64,000 bases of DNA from Chionoecetes opilio (Eukaryota > Arthropoda > Malacostraca > Decapoda > Majidae). The number at the start of each line of letters is the position of its first letter. Within the stretch, counting starts at the first letter, position 1. The DNA lies in the NCBI GenBank assembly GCA_016584305.1, contig JACEEZ010013560.1, positions 90,899-154,898 on the forward strand, in the 5' to 3' direction. The position numbers were made by a program, and so were the translations under genes. The notes under the pieces were generated by a model. That model had not been told where the DNA came from and ran no database searches. It saw only the letters and a list, made by a program, of their open reading frames with translations. Shown here piece by piece: positions 53,640-64,000 of this stretch.

Positions 53640-54679
53640 TTACATGAAACCTTCATTAATTGTTAGCATAAACAGCACCTCATAACTAAAAACATTACAT
53701 TTAACAATACACATGGCATGGGTGATGTTTACTAAAGCCAGCATTTTGCTCTGCAATATAAAGGGTAAATCTTTCACAACAAACTTTTCTCTTAATACTC
53801 ACTTTGCCTTCAAAATGCTGCTACACAAAACATCCATCCAATAAATATCGAAATCTTACCATTATGTATTATATACATAAATTTACACATTTTGCTATAC
53901 AATGCACTTAATTTCTATACATAAATATTCCTTTTAACATGATCATTGTAAGATGAGGATTTTTAAACTTTTGCAAATTTAACTGCCCCATACCTCATTT
54001 TTTTATTTATAATTATCACTGTAGGCTAACGGGCACTGACTTCAAAGTGTATCTAAGACTGCTTTCTCTCGGGTCAGTTTGCAACAAATCGCAAATGTAT
54101 GCGTGAATAATAATAATTTACTGCATCATGTTTCACAAATAAAGGATAATAGAGGACCATACTGCATTTATTATACCTTGTTACTTTGTGACCGTGTACA
54201 GTGTTGATCTCACCTAGAACAGGTCAAATAATGGAGTGAATTTCAATCTTCACAATTATTGTAAGAAAATGCAGATAAACGAAACGCGGCAATGAGTATG
54301 TGCCATGTTAAACTAATTTTCAAGCTTTGTACAAATTTCCTCATACATACAGTACAAAATAAAACTTCCTGACCAAGTGACCATGCCATGAAGAGCCCTA
54401 TCATTTGAGTGACACAATATAAAATCTATCACACATAGTGTCTTAGATATTAGTAAACATCATTGAAGGTCCTGCATTTCATTAAGCAACTGTGTTAAGT
54501 CCTTGGTGCATACATATCACAGCAGCTTATATTCATGTATAATGCTCATTGTATACTCAAATTGAAAATTCATAATCTTTACAGTGTTTATAATGAAACT
54601 GAGAAGTTTTCCCCAACCCTCTAAGTAAAGTGTTCCATGAATTAACACATGACACTCCATATCATACACAAACCTGCGA
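53640..54679 (-). other. Probable 3' UTR of the MYND-finger gene
   Basis: This is the sequence directly downstream of the MYND gene stop codon on its strand. It is AT-rich and single-copy by eye, with several possible AATAAA signals (TTTATT on the plus strand, for example near 54003 and 54169). The true end cannot be fixed without transcripts. Confidence 0.4.
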
Positions 54680-54721
54680 TCATAAAACACAGACAGCACC
54701 ATGAATGCTCCAGTGGTCACG
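54680..54721 (-). CDS. Last coding exon of the MYND-finger protein
   Basis: The acceptor is TTCTTTTCAG before 54721. The reading RDHWSIHGAVCVL and stop TGA (54682-54680) continues in phase 0 from the large exon at 56320-59687, whose end is YCSEQCQ. Together they complete the zinc-binding pattern C-x2-C-x7-C-x2-C-x5-C-x3-C-x7-H-x3-C, so the last His and Cys ligands come from this 13-residue exon. The longer open frame across the same bases is a different reading frame. Confidence 0.88.
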   Translation of the reverse strand, partial: RDHWSIHGAVCVL

Positions 54722-55089
54722 CTGAAAAGAAGAAAAAAGCATATTAACATCAATATGAGAAGGTGTGGCTTGATATTCTTAGATGCAGGATACTGCATTG
54801 TTACATAACACCAGAGTTCCAGTAAGAATCAAATTGTTGCTGTTAACCTGCCACTATTAAACTGGAGGGAACTGTAGCTTCAAAGTGGATGAGACTGACA
54901 AGATGATAGATAAGGAATGGGATGTAAAAACAGGTATAATAAAAATTATTTTAAAAAAAAAAAAAAATCCTCATTTGAAGGTTAAAAAATATGTGGTAGA
55001 CACATGATATATGTGAGTATTATTTGTCCATGTTAATGTAGCAAGTAGTGATCAACCTTCTGAGTTAGGGATTCATAAAGCAGCTAGAC

Positions 55090-55965
<876 letters not shown>

Positions 55966-56319
55966 AGCTAGACCCTCCCCATACAAAAATACCAACTCTT
56001 GTTCACCTTATCCTAAGAAAAAACCTAAAAATGTGTAGCCTATTTGGTTCTGATTGGGGAGATGGCCTTTGGATCAGCCAGCCGGATGTTTTTTTTGGGT
56101 TCAATCTTGTATGTTTTTCTCTTTTCTTTTCTTCCAAGGACAGTTTATTTTTACTCTCTTTTTGTTCATATCTTTTCCAAACAACAGTATTATTATCCTG
56201 TATTCTTGGTAAGGTCTCAGGAATAAACTGCCTTAATTCCTTGAATACTCTTTACTTAAAATTTAACCTCCTCCTAATTTAAAATCTACATATAAACTTA
56301 GGTAGGTAGTTATCCTTAC
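55966..56319 (-). other. Intron of the MYND-finger gene, nothing further recognised
   Basis: Short stretch between the hAT element and the large exon, ending at donor GTAAGG. Confidence 0.6.
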
Positions 56320-59300
56320 CTGGCATTGTTCTGAGCAGTACCAAACTTTCTTGCATCCTGAGCATACATATCGGGCTTGTTGAGGGCAGTAGTGACAAAA
56401 CTTCTCACCACTTCTGTAGGAATTAATATGCTGAATGCTGGAAGTTGCTTGATTAGGGGTAGTGTGACGTCTATGCTGGGCCATGTGATGAATACTTGAT
56501 CCAGGATGCATGTTGCTTGAGAAGGGATTCTGGTGACTGGGCATGACATTGGGTGGGGCTTGATGGTTTGGATTTGGAAAATGTGATGTTGTAAATGTGG
56601 TTGTTGGAATATGAGATGATACTTCTGGGATTGATTCACGAACTAGAACTCTTGGAACAAAGGTCTGTGGGTGCAAAAATTTATCTGAATTGTTTGTTGA
56701 TGGTTGAAGCCTATCCATGGCATTTAACTCATTGTCACATGAGTGAGCAAATCTTTCTCTGATCTTCTCAAAAAATGAATAGTTCAATCTGTAAAAGTTT
56801 TCATTCTGAAACTGTTCATGGTGGGCTCGAGTGACTGAAGGTGGAGTTCTAGGTCTACAGGGACGGATGGCTGTAGGCATGGTTGGTGGTACAGGAAAAA
56901 TTGTAGCTTTGTCAGGACCAAGGCTTCTAGTAACTGATGATCCAGGTGCTATAAGTGAGTGCTGATGTTGCATTCCCATGGAAACAGCCTGCTGATACTC
57001 TCGATTTGTTTCTGAAGTGTCATTTTCACTATTCCTTCTTCTGCCTGTACTTGGCAATGGATATTGAGCTGGGTTGTACTGAGGTTGATTAAGTGGGTGT
57101 ACTGGATTAGAATGTTTAAGTTCTGCTGCTGAAGTAGAGAAATGAAGAGGGCCGCCAAAGTTTTTATGTGTGCCAGGGTACATACCCTGGTGATGTATCA
57201 TTGAATGAATATCCCTATTATCTGAATGCCTTCTGAGTAAGGCAGATACTGGCTTGAGAGGAGGAGGTTGCTTGCAGGCAGATGGTGCATGGTCTGGGAG
57301 ATCAGAGGTGGAAAATGTGTGTCGTTTCATTTCCCCTCCATATTGGCGAGTCTTAATTATCCTTTTAGGATCTTCATGACACCCAAGCTTATGGCAAGGC
57401 ACTGACCCATGACTAGTTGATTCTACATCTTGGGGGACAGTTTCTTGGCGAACTCCATGTACAGCATTGAGAAGGAGTGGCGTTTCAGTTGTCTGATGCT
57501 GGTCCTCCACTAGCTTTAAGAATGTCTGAGGTTGGGGTTCATGGAGGGGCTGTTTTGCCCCAACTGATACAGGCATCAACTCCACCTCCGAATTAGATAT
57601 CCCAAATGCAGAACGTAACTTACTAGGACTCATATTTGTTAAAGCTATGTCTGTCATACTTAATGATACAGTTGCTGCTGTATCTATTTTTGAAGTGCTA
57701 GGGCTTATTCTAGATACCGGACAATTTGTTCCTCCCCCTTTTGGGCTTATTAGAGGGACTGGTGAACTTGTGATAGGAGTCTGAGGGTATCTGGGAATTG
57801 GAACTACAGGACTGATGATAGACTGTACAGTTGTCATCTTTGGCTGAACAGTGGTCACAGCTGAATGACTATCAGATATTTGAAGATTTTCCGTTGAAGG
57901 TGGGTTACATATATTGCCTTGAGTTAAAGTGGGGCTCATTTGGGGTGTTCCATGATTTATAGTAGTCAATTCTGAGCTACTTCTCATTGATCCACGGCCA
58001 ATTTTTAAAGACCCAGGGCCAATCATTGGTTCCCCAGGGCTCCTTCTTGGTATCTCATAATTTATTCTCATAAGCCCTGGACTCATTCTTAGTACCCCAG
58101 GACTACTTCTTGGAGCTACTGGACTATTCCTTGGTATTCCAGGGCTATTTGACATCGCAGGACTAATCGATATTCCAGGGCTTGCAATGGAACCTCCACT
58201 GTTAGATTTTGGCGTTCCAGGGCTTGCTCTTGTACTAGTGGGACTTGGCATCCATGGTTTCAGTATCCCTGGACTAGTCCTTGATGCTCCAGGACTTGCT
58301 ATTCCAGGGCTTGTCCTTGCATGTCCTGTAGGCAGGGAAGAGATCATTCTTGGTGGTACTGAAATACTGCTCGACAATCCAGGACTGGCTGGAATGCCAG
58401 AACTTATTAGTGATGGATGGCTTGTGTTAGGCACAATAGAGCCCTCTAAAGTAATTACAGAGATCTCCATATTGGCCTCAGCCATAGATGGATCGGTAAC
58501 TGTGGGTGAGGAGCTTTCATGAGTATAGGAGATACTTTTTTGTGAAGCTAAAGTATCTGAAGAGGTAGCTGCGTTGGCTTCTGTTGGCAAAAGATCACTG
58601 CGTATGCTAATTTTTGACCTTTTACTCTCATGAAAAAGACCTTCATCATAATCAATTTTTAACTCTGCATCATCACATATCTCATGGTCCTTTCTTTTTT
58701 CCAAAATTCTTTCACTACTATGTAAATTTTCATCTATTTTCTCACACTCTATCTTATTTTCACTGTCATGTTCAGCTGTATCCTCTTTCTTTTCTCCTTT
58801 TTCAGTAAGCATCAACTCCTGCACCTTTCTTAACTTTTCAACTTCTTGTCGTGTTTTCATTAGTTCTTTATACAGCAGAACAGAAAGAAGCATGCTTGGT
58901 TGAACTTCAGCATCTTCCTTGTTTTTCTCATCAACTTTATTACATATTTCATCTTGTAAGACTTTCATATCAACGTCAGCAGATGTACTTATTATGCGGT
59001 CAATAACATTACTTTGCAGATCTTTAGACTTTCCTGTATCCTTTTCATTTTTGTCATCATTAACATTTTGCAATGAAATTGCCAAATCACTATGGTTTTC
59101 TTTTGTATTTGGATACTTTTCAGACTCCATAGTTTTGTTACTAGCATCAAGTTTACATATAGCCCTTTCTGCATCTTCTGACATACTTGAAGAGATAAAC
59201 ATCTTGCTTCTAGTACAGACTAGATCAGAATTTGACTGATCTTCCGATTTTATGGGTGCAGCTACAGAATCAAAAGAATCAGAGAGTCTATAGCCTTCAG

Positions 59301-59687
59301 GTGTCTCTGATGAAAACTCATATGATGGCAAAGATGGTTTTCCTTCAGGAGAGATAGATTTAAGACTTTTGGTATCTGCAGGTGACGTCTTTTCTGAAGT
59401 TGACTGGCTTGAGGTAAAGTATGTTGTCTCTCTTTCCTCACTCTTTGATCCATCTGCCTTATTCATTTCAGTCTTTGTTGGGCTATCATGTGTGGTAATG
59501 CTCCGTTTCTCCTTTGCTTGATCTGTGGGTGAATCGTTGGGATCACTTTTCAGCATCTCCTGAAATGCCCGTCTGAGGAGTGCCTGCTTGTGAGAGAACC
59601 GCTGGGGACTATGTGAACCAGCTGAACATCCAGACTGATGGCTGCTGCTGTTTGGATTTGAGTCCTGTTGACTGATCTCTGACCAAT
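56320..59687 (-). CDS. Large exon of a MYND zinc-finger protein
   Basis: A single 3368-bp exon, acceptor TTTTTTTCAG before 59687 and donor GTAAGG after 56320, joined in phase 1 to the exon at 61010-61665 (G plus AT gives Asp). It encodes about 1,122 residues, mostly predicted disordered. N-terminal Ser/Lys/Glu-rich part with KQALLRRAFQEMLKSDPNDS. A charged, coil-like segment LLYKELMKTRQEVEKLRKVQ (plus strand about 58800-58870). A run of about ten SPG motifs (58050-58350). His/Pro/Gln-rich sequence, then the start of a C-terminal MYND finger (FCHYCPQQARYVCSGCKKVW YCSEQC). MYND fingers bind proline-rich partners, usually in nuclear or signalling proteins. I cannot name the orthologue. Confidence 0.9.
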
Positions 59688-61009
59688 CTGAAAAAAAACA
59701 ATACATATCTATTGAAGAGCCACATAAATAAATCAGTACAATGCAATAATAGCGCCGTCATACCTACACATATGTAGCCTACTATTCTAGCTGTGGCCTA
59801 ACATAATATGTCTTCTGTAGAAAATCTGCATTGGGGAGAGCTGTTATAGTGAAAGTTCAAGGTTGCCGTCCACTGGGCAGGCCAAGGAAGACATGGAGGG
59901 AGAAGAATATTTGTAAACCGTATTTGCTCAAGCCTCCCTTTAATATTCCTTCCCCTCTTTCCTCCTCCTTGTGATATATTGAAATGGTACCAAAAGAGGG
60001 AGGGACACAGTCTTTACATCAACATCTGATATGTGTGATCTTAAGAGTGCCCTGCAAGCTAGCTTATGCCATACATAGGCTTAGAAATATATTTTTCATT
60101 CCTGTCTCCCTGAAAAATATGTCATTCATTTCATTACATTACTTTCTGTGATAGCGTAGCTTAGAAAAAAAAGGGGTGGCTGAGGAAATGTGTAATTTTG
60201 CCTTGACTGCACAAGTGTCCAAACATTTATAAACTACTTTCTCAATAGTAACTTCCCGTCACGAAAAATAATTGGAAAATTCTGTAATTTATTAATTGAA
60301 GCATCATTTATGTTTTTTCACCGATTGCTGATCAATAAAAGTCTAGATAATTTGATTACAGCTTTTTAGATGACATGATTATAAAATGTAGGTATTACCG
60401 CCATTGAAAGAACATAACAAACATGAAACGTACAAACATTTAACACTTCTTTGAAATTTGAATATACGTAGTTATAAACAAAAGCCAACATACAGTTGTA
60501 GATCCTAGACCTTAGTTTATACATGAATGAATTTAGGAAGACATGTTTATTATTTAATGGAAGCTTTTTAAAACTATGCATTTTCATAGGCGAACCTATC
60601 TTTACTCATTGCTTGCCCCATTGATTGGCGCAAGAAGGTATGTTTACAAACTTTTCCCAACACACTTTCAACTTCACTCTAGGCATCTCTCCCAAATATG
60701 TATTACTCTTTGGAATTCATGCCTTCAGAGGTCACTGAAACAGTCAGTGGTGTCATTTAAGGGGTTATCACACATTGCTTTGAATAATTTGTTATTTGAA
60801 TTTGAAGGAAATTAATTGTTGTGTGATTAAAGGCTGCATGTGGTGTGCTATCCAGACTGTCTTTATGTAAATCTTAGAAAATAGTGGTCACTAAAATGTG
60901 GCACACCAGCAGCTACGGGTTCCCCTTAGACCTTTCCACCTATTCTCTGTCATATGTTATACTGCAATATCAGATAGGCAAACAGTTTAGTCCTTAGTGT
61001 TACACTGAC
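59688..61009 (-). other. Intron of the MYND-finger gene
   Basis: AT-rich. A short plus-strand piece at about 59848-59905 reads KVQGCRPLGRPRKTWREK, resembling the RPRKTWRE stretch near the C-terminus of some LINE polyproteins, so a small retroelement relic is likely. The rest shows nothing recognisable. Confidence 0.5.
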
Positions 61010-61665
61010 CTGAATTTCTTGTTGAATATATGTCAGGCTTGGGTGAAATAATTGTGTTTGGTTGATGCTCTGTTGTGGCGCCTGAGTCGAACGAAGTTGA
61101 GATCATAGAAGATTTTGCATGGGGACCAGTAGATGAAGTCTTGTCAGAATGAGGTCCAGTTTCCTGGTGTTTCCTTGAGCCATAGAAGCAAATAGCTGGA
61201 GAGTTGGTGACTTTGTACTGAGTATCAATATTACCAGATTTTGCACTACCATAATAGTTCACAGCATTGGGACTGACAGTGTCATATAATGCTTCAAAAC
61301 CATTATCCTTTACTGAATACAGTGTTGCTTTGGTGGAGGAGGTGCTGCTGTACAGAGTTGCTTTATCAGAATGTATATGTTCTTGCCCCAGACCAATACT
61401 ACCCTTTTCCAAAGTTGGTCCAACTCTTCCATGCTCAGATCTAAAGTGAGTTGGTTCACAGGTGTACAAAGCACCCTGGACAGTCATGCTAGGCACAGAT
61501 GTACCACTACACAGAGCTGAAGAGGCTGAGCATGGTGGAGTGGTAGGGGTGCCCACAGACGGACGTCGCTTGGGGAGGGCTGTCACTTTAGATGAAGGCA
61601 CCAGGGGAAGTACAGCTGTCTGTAGATGTCCTTTAAGTCCTGTGCCACTACTGCTTCCACTAAAT
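61010..61665 (-). CDS. Upstream exon of the MYND-finger protein
   Basis: The acceptor is TTTTTTTCAG before 61665 and the donor GTCAGT follows 61010. It takes two bases from an unseen upstream exon and ends in phase 1, matching the exon at 59687. It encodes about 218 residues beginning FSGSSSGTGLKGHLQTAVLP, with VTALPKRRPSVGTPTTPPCS, then a Ser/Thr/Tyr/Lys-rich stretch with repeated ATLYS and YGSxK words, ending PKPDIYSTRNS. No folded domain is recognisable. Composition resembles the downstream exon, supporting one disordered protein. The upstream exon with the start codon is not found in the window. Confidence 0.78.
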
Positions 61666-61846
61666 CTGAAAAAAAAGAATATATGCTGAGTATATATTGT
61701 ACAAATTGCAAATTGTTTACAGTATTTGTGAGTGAACTCAGTGGCGGAACAAGTGTTGTAAAAATTTGGGTGTACTCGAGGGGGCACAGATAAATATGGC
61801 GGGTCACCATAGTTTTCATAATATCATCTTACTATAATAATAATAA

Positions 61847-62165
61847 TAATAATAATTTTATTATGCCCGGAGGCATACAGACAAAAAAAGCAACAATAAC
61901 AAGACAAGGAGTTAACTTAAGTACTAGAGCAAAACAAAAAATACATAATATAGGCACATTAGGGGACATATAATACATAGCAAAGTGCATATAATACATA
62001 GGGTAAACATACATGGACACCTGTGCTACCCCACATTCTGCACAAACAGCAGACCCAGCCACAGCTGTTGTATAGGTCCATATACTCTGCCTGACGGAGG
62101 GGATGATGGAGTTCGCAGAGAGCTCCACTATGAAGCTCTCTGCGACTCTGAGCTCTCAATGACTA
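61847..62165 (-). mobile_element. LINE 3' fragment with (TTA)n-type tail
   Basis: The minus strand ends in TGTATGCCTCCGGGCATAAT AAAATTATTATT, a 3' terminus with an ATT-repeat tail as in several non-LTR families. Upstream minus-strand frames are short and typical of a C-terminal or UTR region. The class is uncertain. Confidence 0.6.
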
Positions 62166-62202
62166 TAGATCATTCATGAGTATATATTTTCGATTAACAC
62201 TA

Positions 62203-62995
62203 CAATAAACCCTTCATGCTCGCGGGGGTTAGGGAACAGAGACATCCGCGAGTATCGTAAATCCGCGAACATGACATTAGTCATTCATTTACCCCATAGT
62301 TTTTTTTTTTTTTTTTTTTTTTTTCTTTTTTTTCTTTTTAAACAAAAATGGGTAACACAAAGCCCGCTTAGTTACCAGTCCCTATAAAGAAGACTGTAAG
62401 AGAATAAAATAAAAACAGGGATGAGCCAATTTAGTTCGGGAGGTGTCTTGTTACACTTCTTTTGAAAAGATTTAAGTCATAGGAAAGTGGAAAAATAGAA
62501 ACAGGAAGAGTTCCAGAGTTTACCAGTGAAAGGGATGAAGGAGTAAAGATTAACTCTTGCATTAGGAAGATGGACAGAATAGGGATGAGAGTGAGTAGAA
62601 AGTCTTGTGCAGCGAGGCCGCGGGAGTGGGGGAGGCATGCAGTTAGCAAGTTCAGAAGAGCAGTGAGCATGAAAATAACGGTAGAAGAGAGCAAGAGAAG
62701 CAACATTGTGGCGGTGATTTAAAGATTGAAGACAGTCAGTCAGAGGAGAGGAGTTGATGAGACGAAAAGCTTTTGACTCAACCCTGTTTAGGAGAGCTGT
62801 ATGAGTGGATCCTCCCCAAACATGTGAGACATACTCCATACATGAGCAGATAAGGCCCCTGTAGAGAGCAAGCAATTGGGAGGGAGGAGGAGGAGGAGGA
62901 GGAGGGAAAAAAAAAAAAAAAAAAAAAAAAAAGTTGAAAACCCGCGAGTAATCAAATCCGCGAGCCTGAAGCCCGCGAGCAGGAAGGGTTTACTG
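62203..62995. mobile_element. Tigger/pogo-type element, TA duplication, nested in the hAT element
   Basis: The left end CAATAAACCCTTCATGCTCG and the complement of the right end (CAGTAAACCCTTCCTGCTCG) are inverts with two mismatches, flanked by TA at 62201-62202 and 62996-62997. Subterminal ATCCGCGA units occur on both sides. Its interior is mostly a LINE fragment. Confidence 0.85.
62310..62930 (-). mobile_element. LINE C-terminal fragment, same family as 6975-7846
   Basis: On the minus strand LALYRGLICSCMEYVSHVWG, GGSTHTALLNRVESKAFRLI and FIPFTGKLWNSS repeat the frame seen at 7106-7600. The poly(T) at 62301-62330 marks the tail. The truncated 5' side ends at an A-run near 62905-62932. It lies inside the Tigger-like element. 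Confidence 0.85.
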
Positions 62996-63118
62996 TATAA
63001 GCTAATTTTTCTCAGTATGATACCAAATACCAATTTATCTAGTAATTCAAAGAGGGGGCATCGCCCTGAAATGTGGGGGGCCCCGTGCCCTCCCCACAGT
63101 TCCGCCACAGAGTGAACT

Positions 63119-64000
63119 GCTGCACTATATTAGGTGTCACCCCACGTGTTTGGGAGAAGGCCTTGTGTATGAAAAAAAGAAAAAAAAGTTATTAAAAGTT
63201 GAATTTCTATAATACTTAGCCAAGTGGTGGTGAAGGTGATCTAGTGAAATGGAAATCAAATGCCTAGTCTGAGACAGACATTCTGCATAGCCAAGCACAA
63301 CAGCTGGCATACCAATCTCTCAAACAGTACTTCATCTACCTCCATGGACACAGACATGGCTTTCCAAACTACCTTTAAAGCCCCTAAACCTTGGCTTCAA
63401 AGGCATGGACACCAAACAAATATAAGGGTTCCGTGGTACTTGCGAGTTGCTGTGTATAATCCTCATTCATTTCCAGTTTAGTTGTAAAAATTGATAAACA
63501 AATAATTAAATGAACAATAACATACACAAACAAATAGAAATGCAATTAAACCTTGGGAGAAAGGTTGTCAATTTCCTCATCATTGCACTTCATCTATCTT
63601 CTATGAAACGTCATAGTTATGTCAGCTATTTATACTGCAAAAGTGCAGCGAGTGCCAATGGTGGTGATAGTGTGAGAAACGGTGACGCCATGAGTGATGA
63701 GCATGGGCGGTATACTCTAGAACACTGAGCAGATTTTCCATCTGGTGGCCGTCTGGGAACTTCCCGTCAGCTCCAGGACGTAGGGTCAAGGGGGTCAGGC
63801 TAGTCTTATTTGCCATTATTCATTCCCTACCAAACCAGCTACAATTAAGTGTTGACATGGTCAACATAGATTATCGCAAAGGAAATATAAGGGTTTTACA
63901 TTATTCATGGGGATATACTGAGGATTGTTGCAAAATATAAGTATTCGACCATATGTCCTACAACACTCTATCCAATGATTTAGAGGAATGCATCAAGTCG
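63119..64000 (-). other. Upstream intron of the MYND-finger gene or intergenic; nothing recognised
   Basis: AT-rich. I looked for an exon ending two bases into a codon and joining the acceptor at 61665, and found none that I can support. Confidence 0.45.

Larger units (their letters stand above)
61739..63110. mobile_element. hAT-type element with 8-bp TSD, hosting nested insertions
   Basis: The ends CAGTGGCGGAAC and GTTCCGCCACAG are inverts with one mismatch at the second base. The exact duplication AGTGAACT flanks it at 61731-61738 and 63111-63118. It hosts a LINE 3' fragment (about 61847-62165) and a Tigger-like element (62203-62995) that itself hosts another LINE fragment. The remaining own sequence is only a few hundred bases. 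Confidence 0.87.

Noticed and set aside
54517..54798. 93-codon hydrophobic minus-strand frame at the end of the MYND gene
   Set aside because: The acceptor at 54721 in phase 0 gives a different frame that completes the MYND ligands; the long frame is UTR and intron.
60366..60815. Open frames of 73 and 79 codons in the MYND gene intron
   Set aside because: No domain, no compatible splice phase; consistent with chance frames in AT-rich DNA.

Overview
The window looks like a piece of a repeat-rich arthropod genome, most likely a decapod crustacean. Evidence: spliced genes with multi-kilobase introns, long (GA)n and (TA)n arrays, scattered TTAGG-type motifs, several tRNA-derived SINEs, and RTE-, CR1- and zinc-knuckle-type LINEs of kinds I associate with decapods. 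The taxon is an inference; no species marker was seen.

Two cellular genes were recognised, both on the minus strand. (1) The Golgi reassembly stacking protein (GRASP/GORASP). Its start codon is at 40045 and coding exons lie at 39983-40045, 28268-28348, 26807-27010, 12973-13190, 11780-11897, 6107-6700 and 4190-4267. It runs off the left side of what I can read. All junctions join in phase except 11780 to 6700, where a small exon or an alternative donor is needed. (2) A protein of at least about 1,355 residues ending in a C-terminal MYND zinc finger. Its exons are 61010-61665, 56320-59687 and 54680-54721 (stop); the N-terminus is missing. The MYND finger is split by an intron and completed by the tiny last exon.

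Most other sequence is mobile DNA in the introns and intergenic space, much of it with exact target-site duplications (TSDs). Nested stacks include: a hAT element (6895-11303) holding a LINE that holds a second hAT element that holds SINEs; an RTE LINE (about 17.1-22.6 kb) interrupted twice by the same zinc-knuckle LINE family, one copy itself broken by a TTAA-flanked element; and a hAT element (61739-63110) holding a Tigger-like element that holds a LINE fragment. There are also Tc1/pogo-type, PIF/Harbinger-type and TTAA-type short elements, a decayed CR1-like LINE with an esterase-like ORF1 (43.8-47.3 kb), and a Ty3/gypsy protease fragment.

Outside these, a GC-rich broken reading frame at 29.0-29.8 kb and an exon at 49.5 kb each look like dispersed, poorly described arthropod protein families. 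A nearly loop-free palindrome of about 255 bp sits at 42.69-42.94 kb. No CRISPR array, rRNA or convincing functional tRNA was seen. I found no clear case for a wholly new system; the best candidates for follow-up are the two orphan protein families and the nested or palindromic structures.
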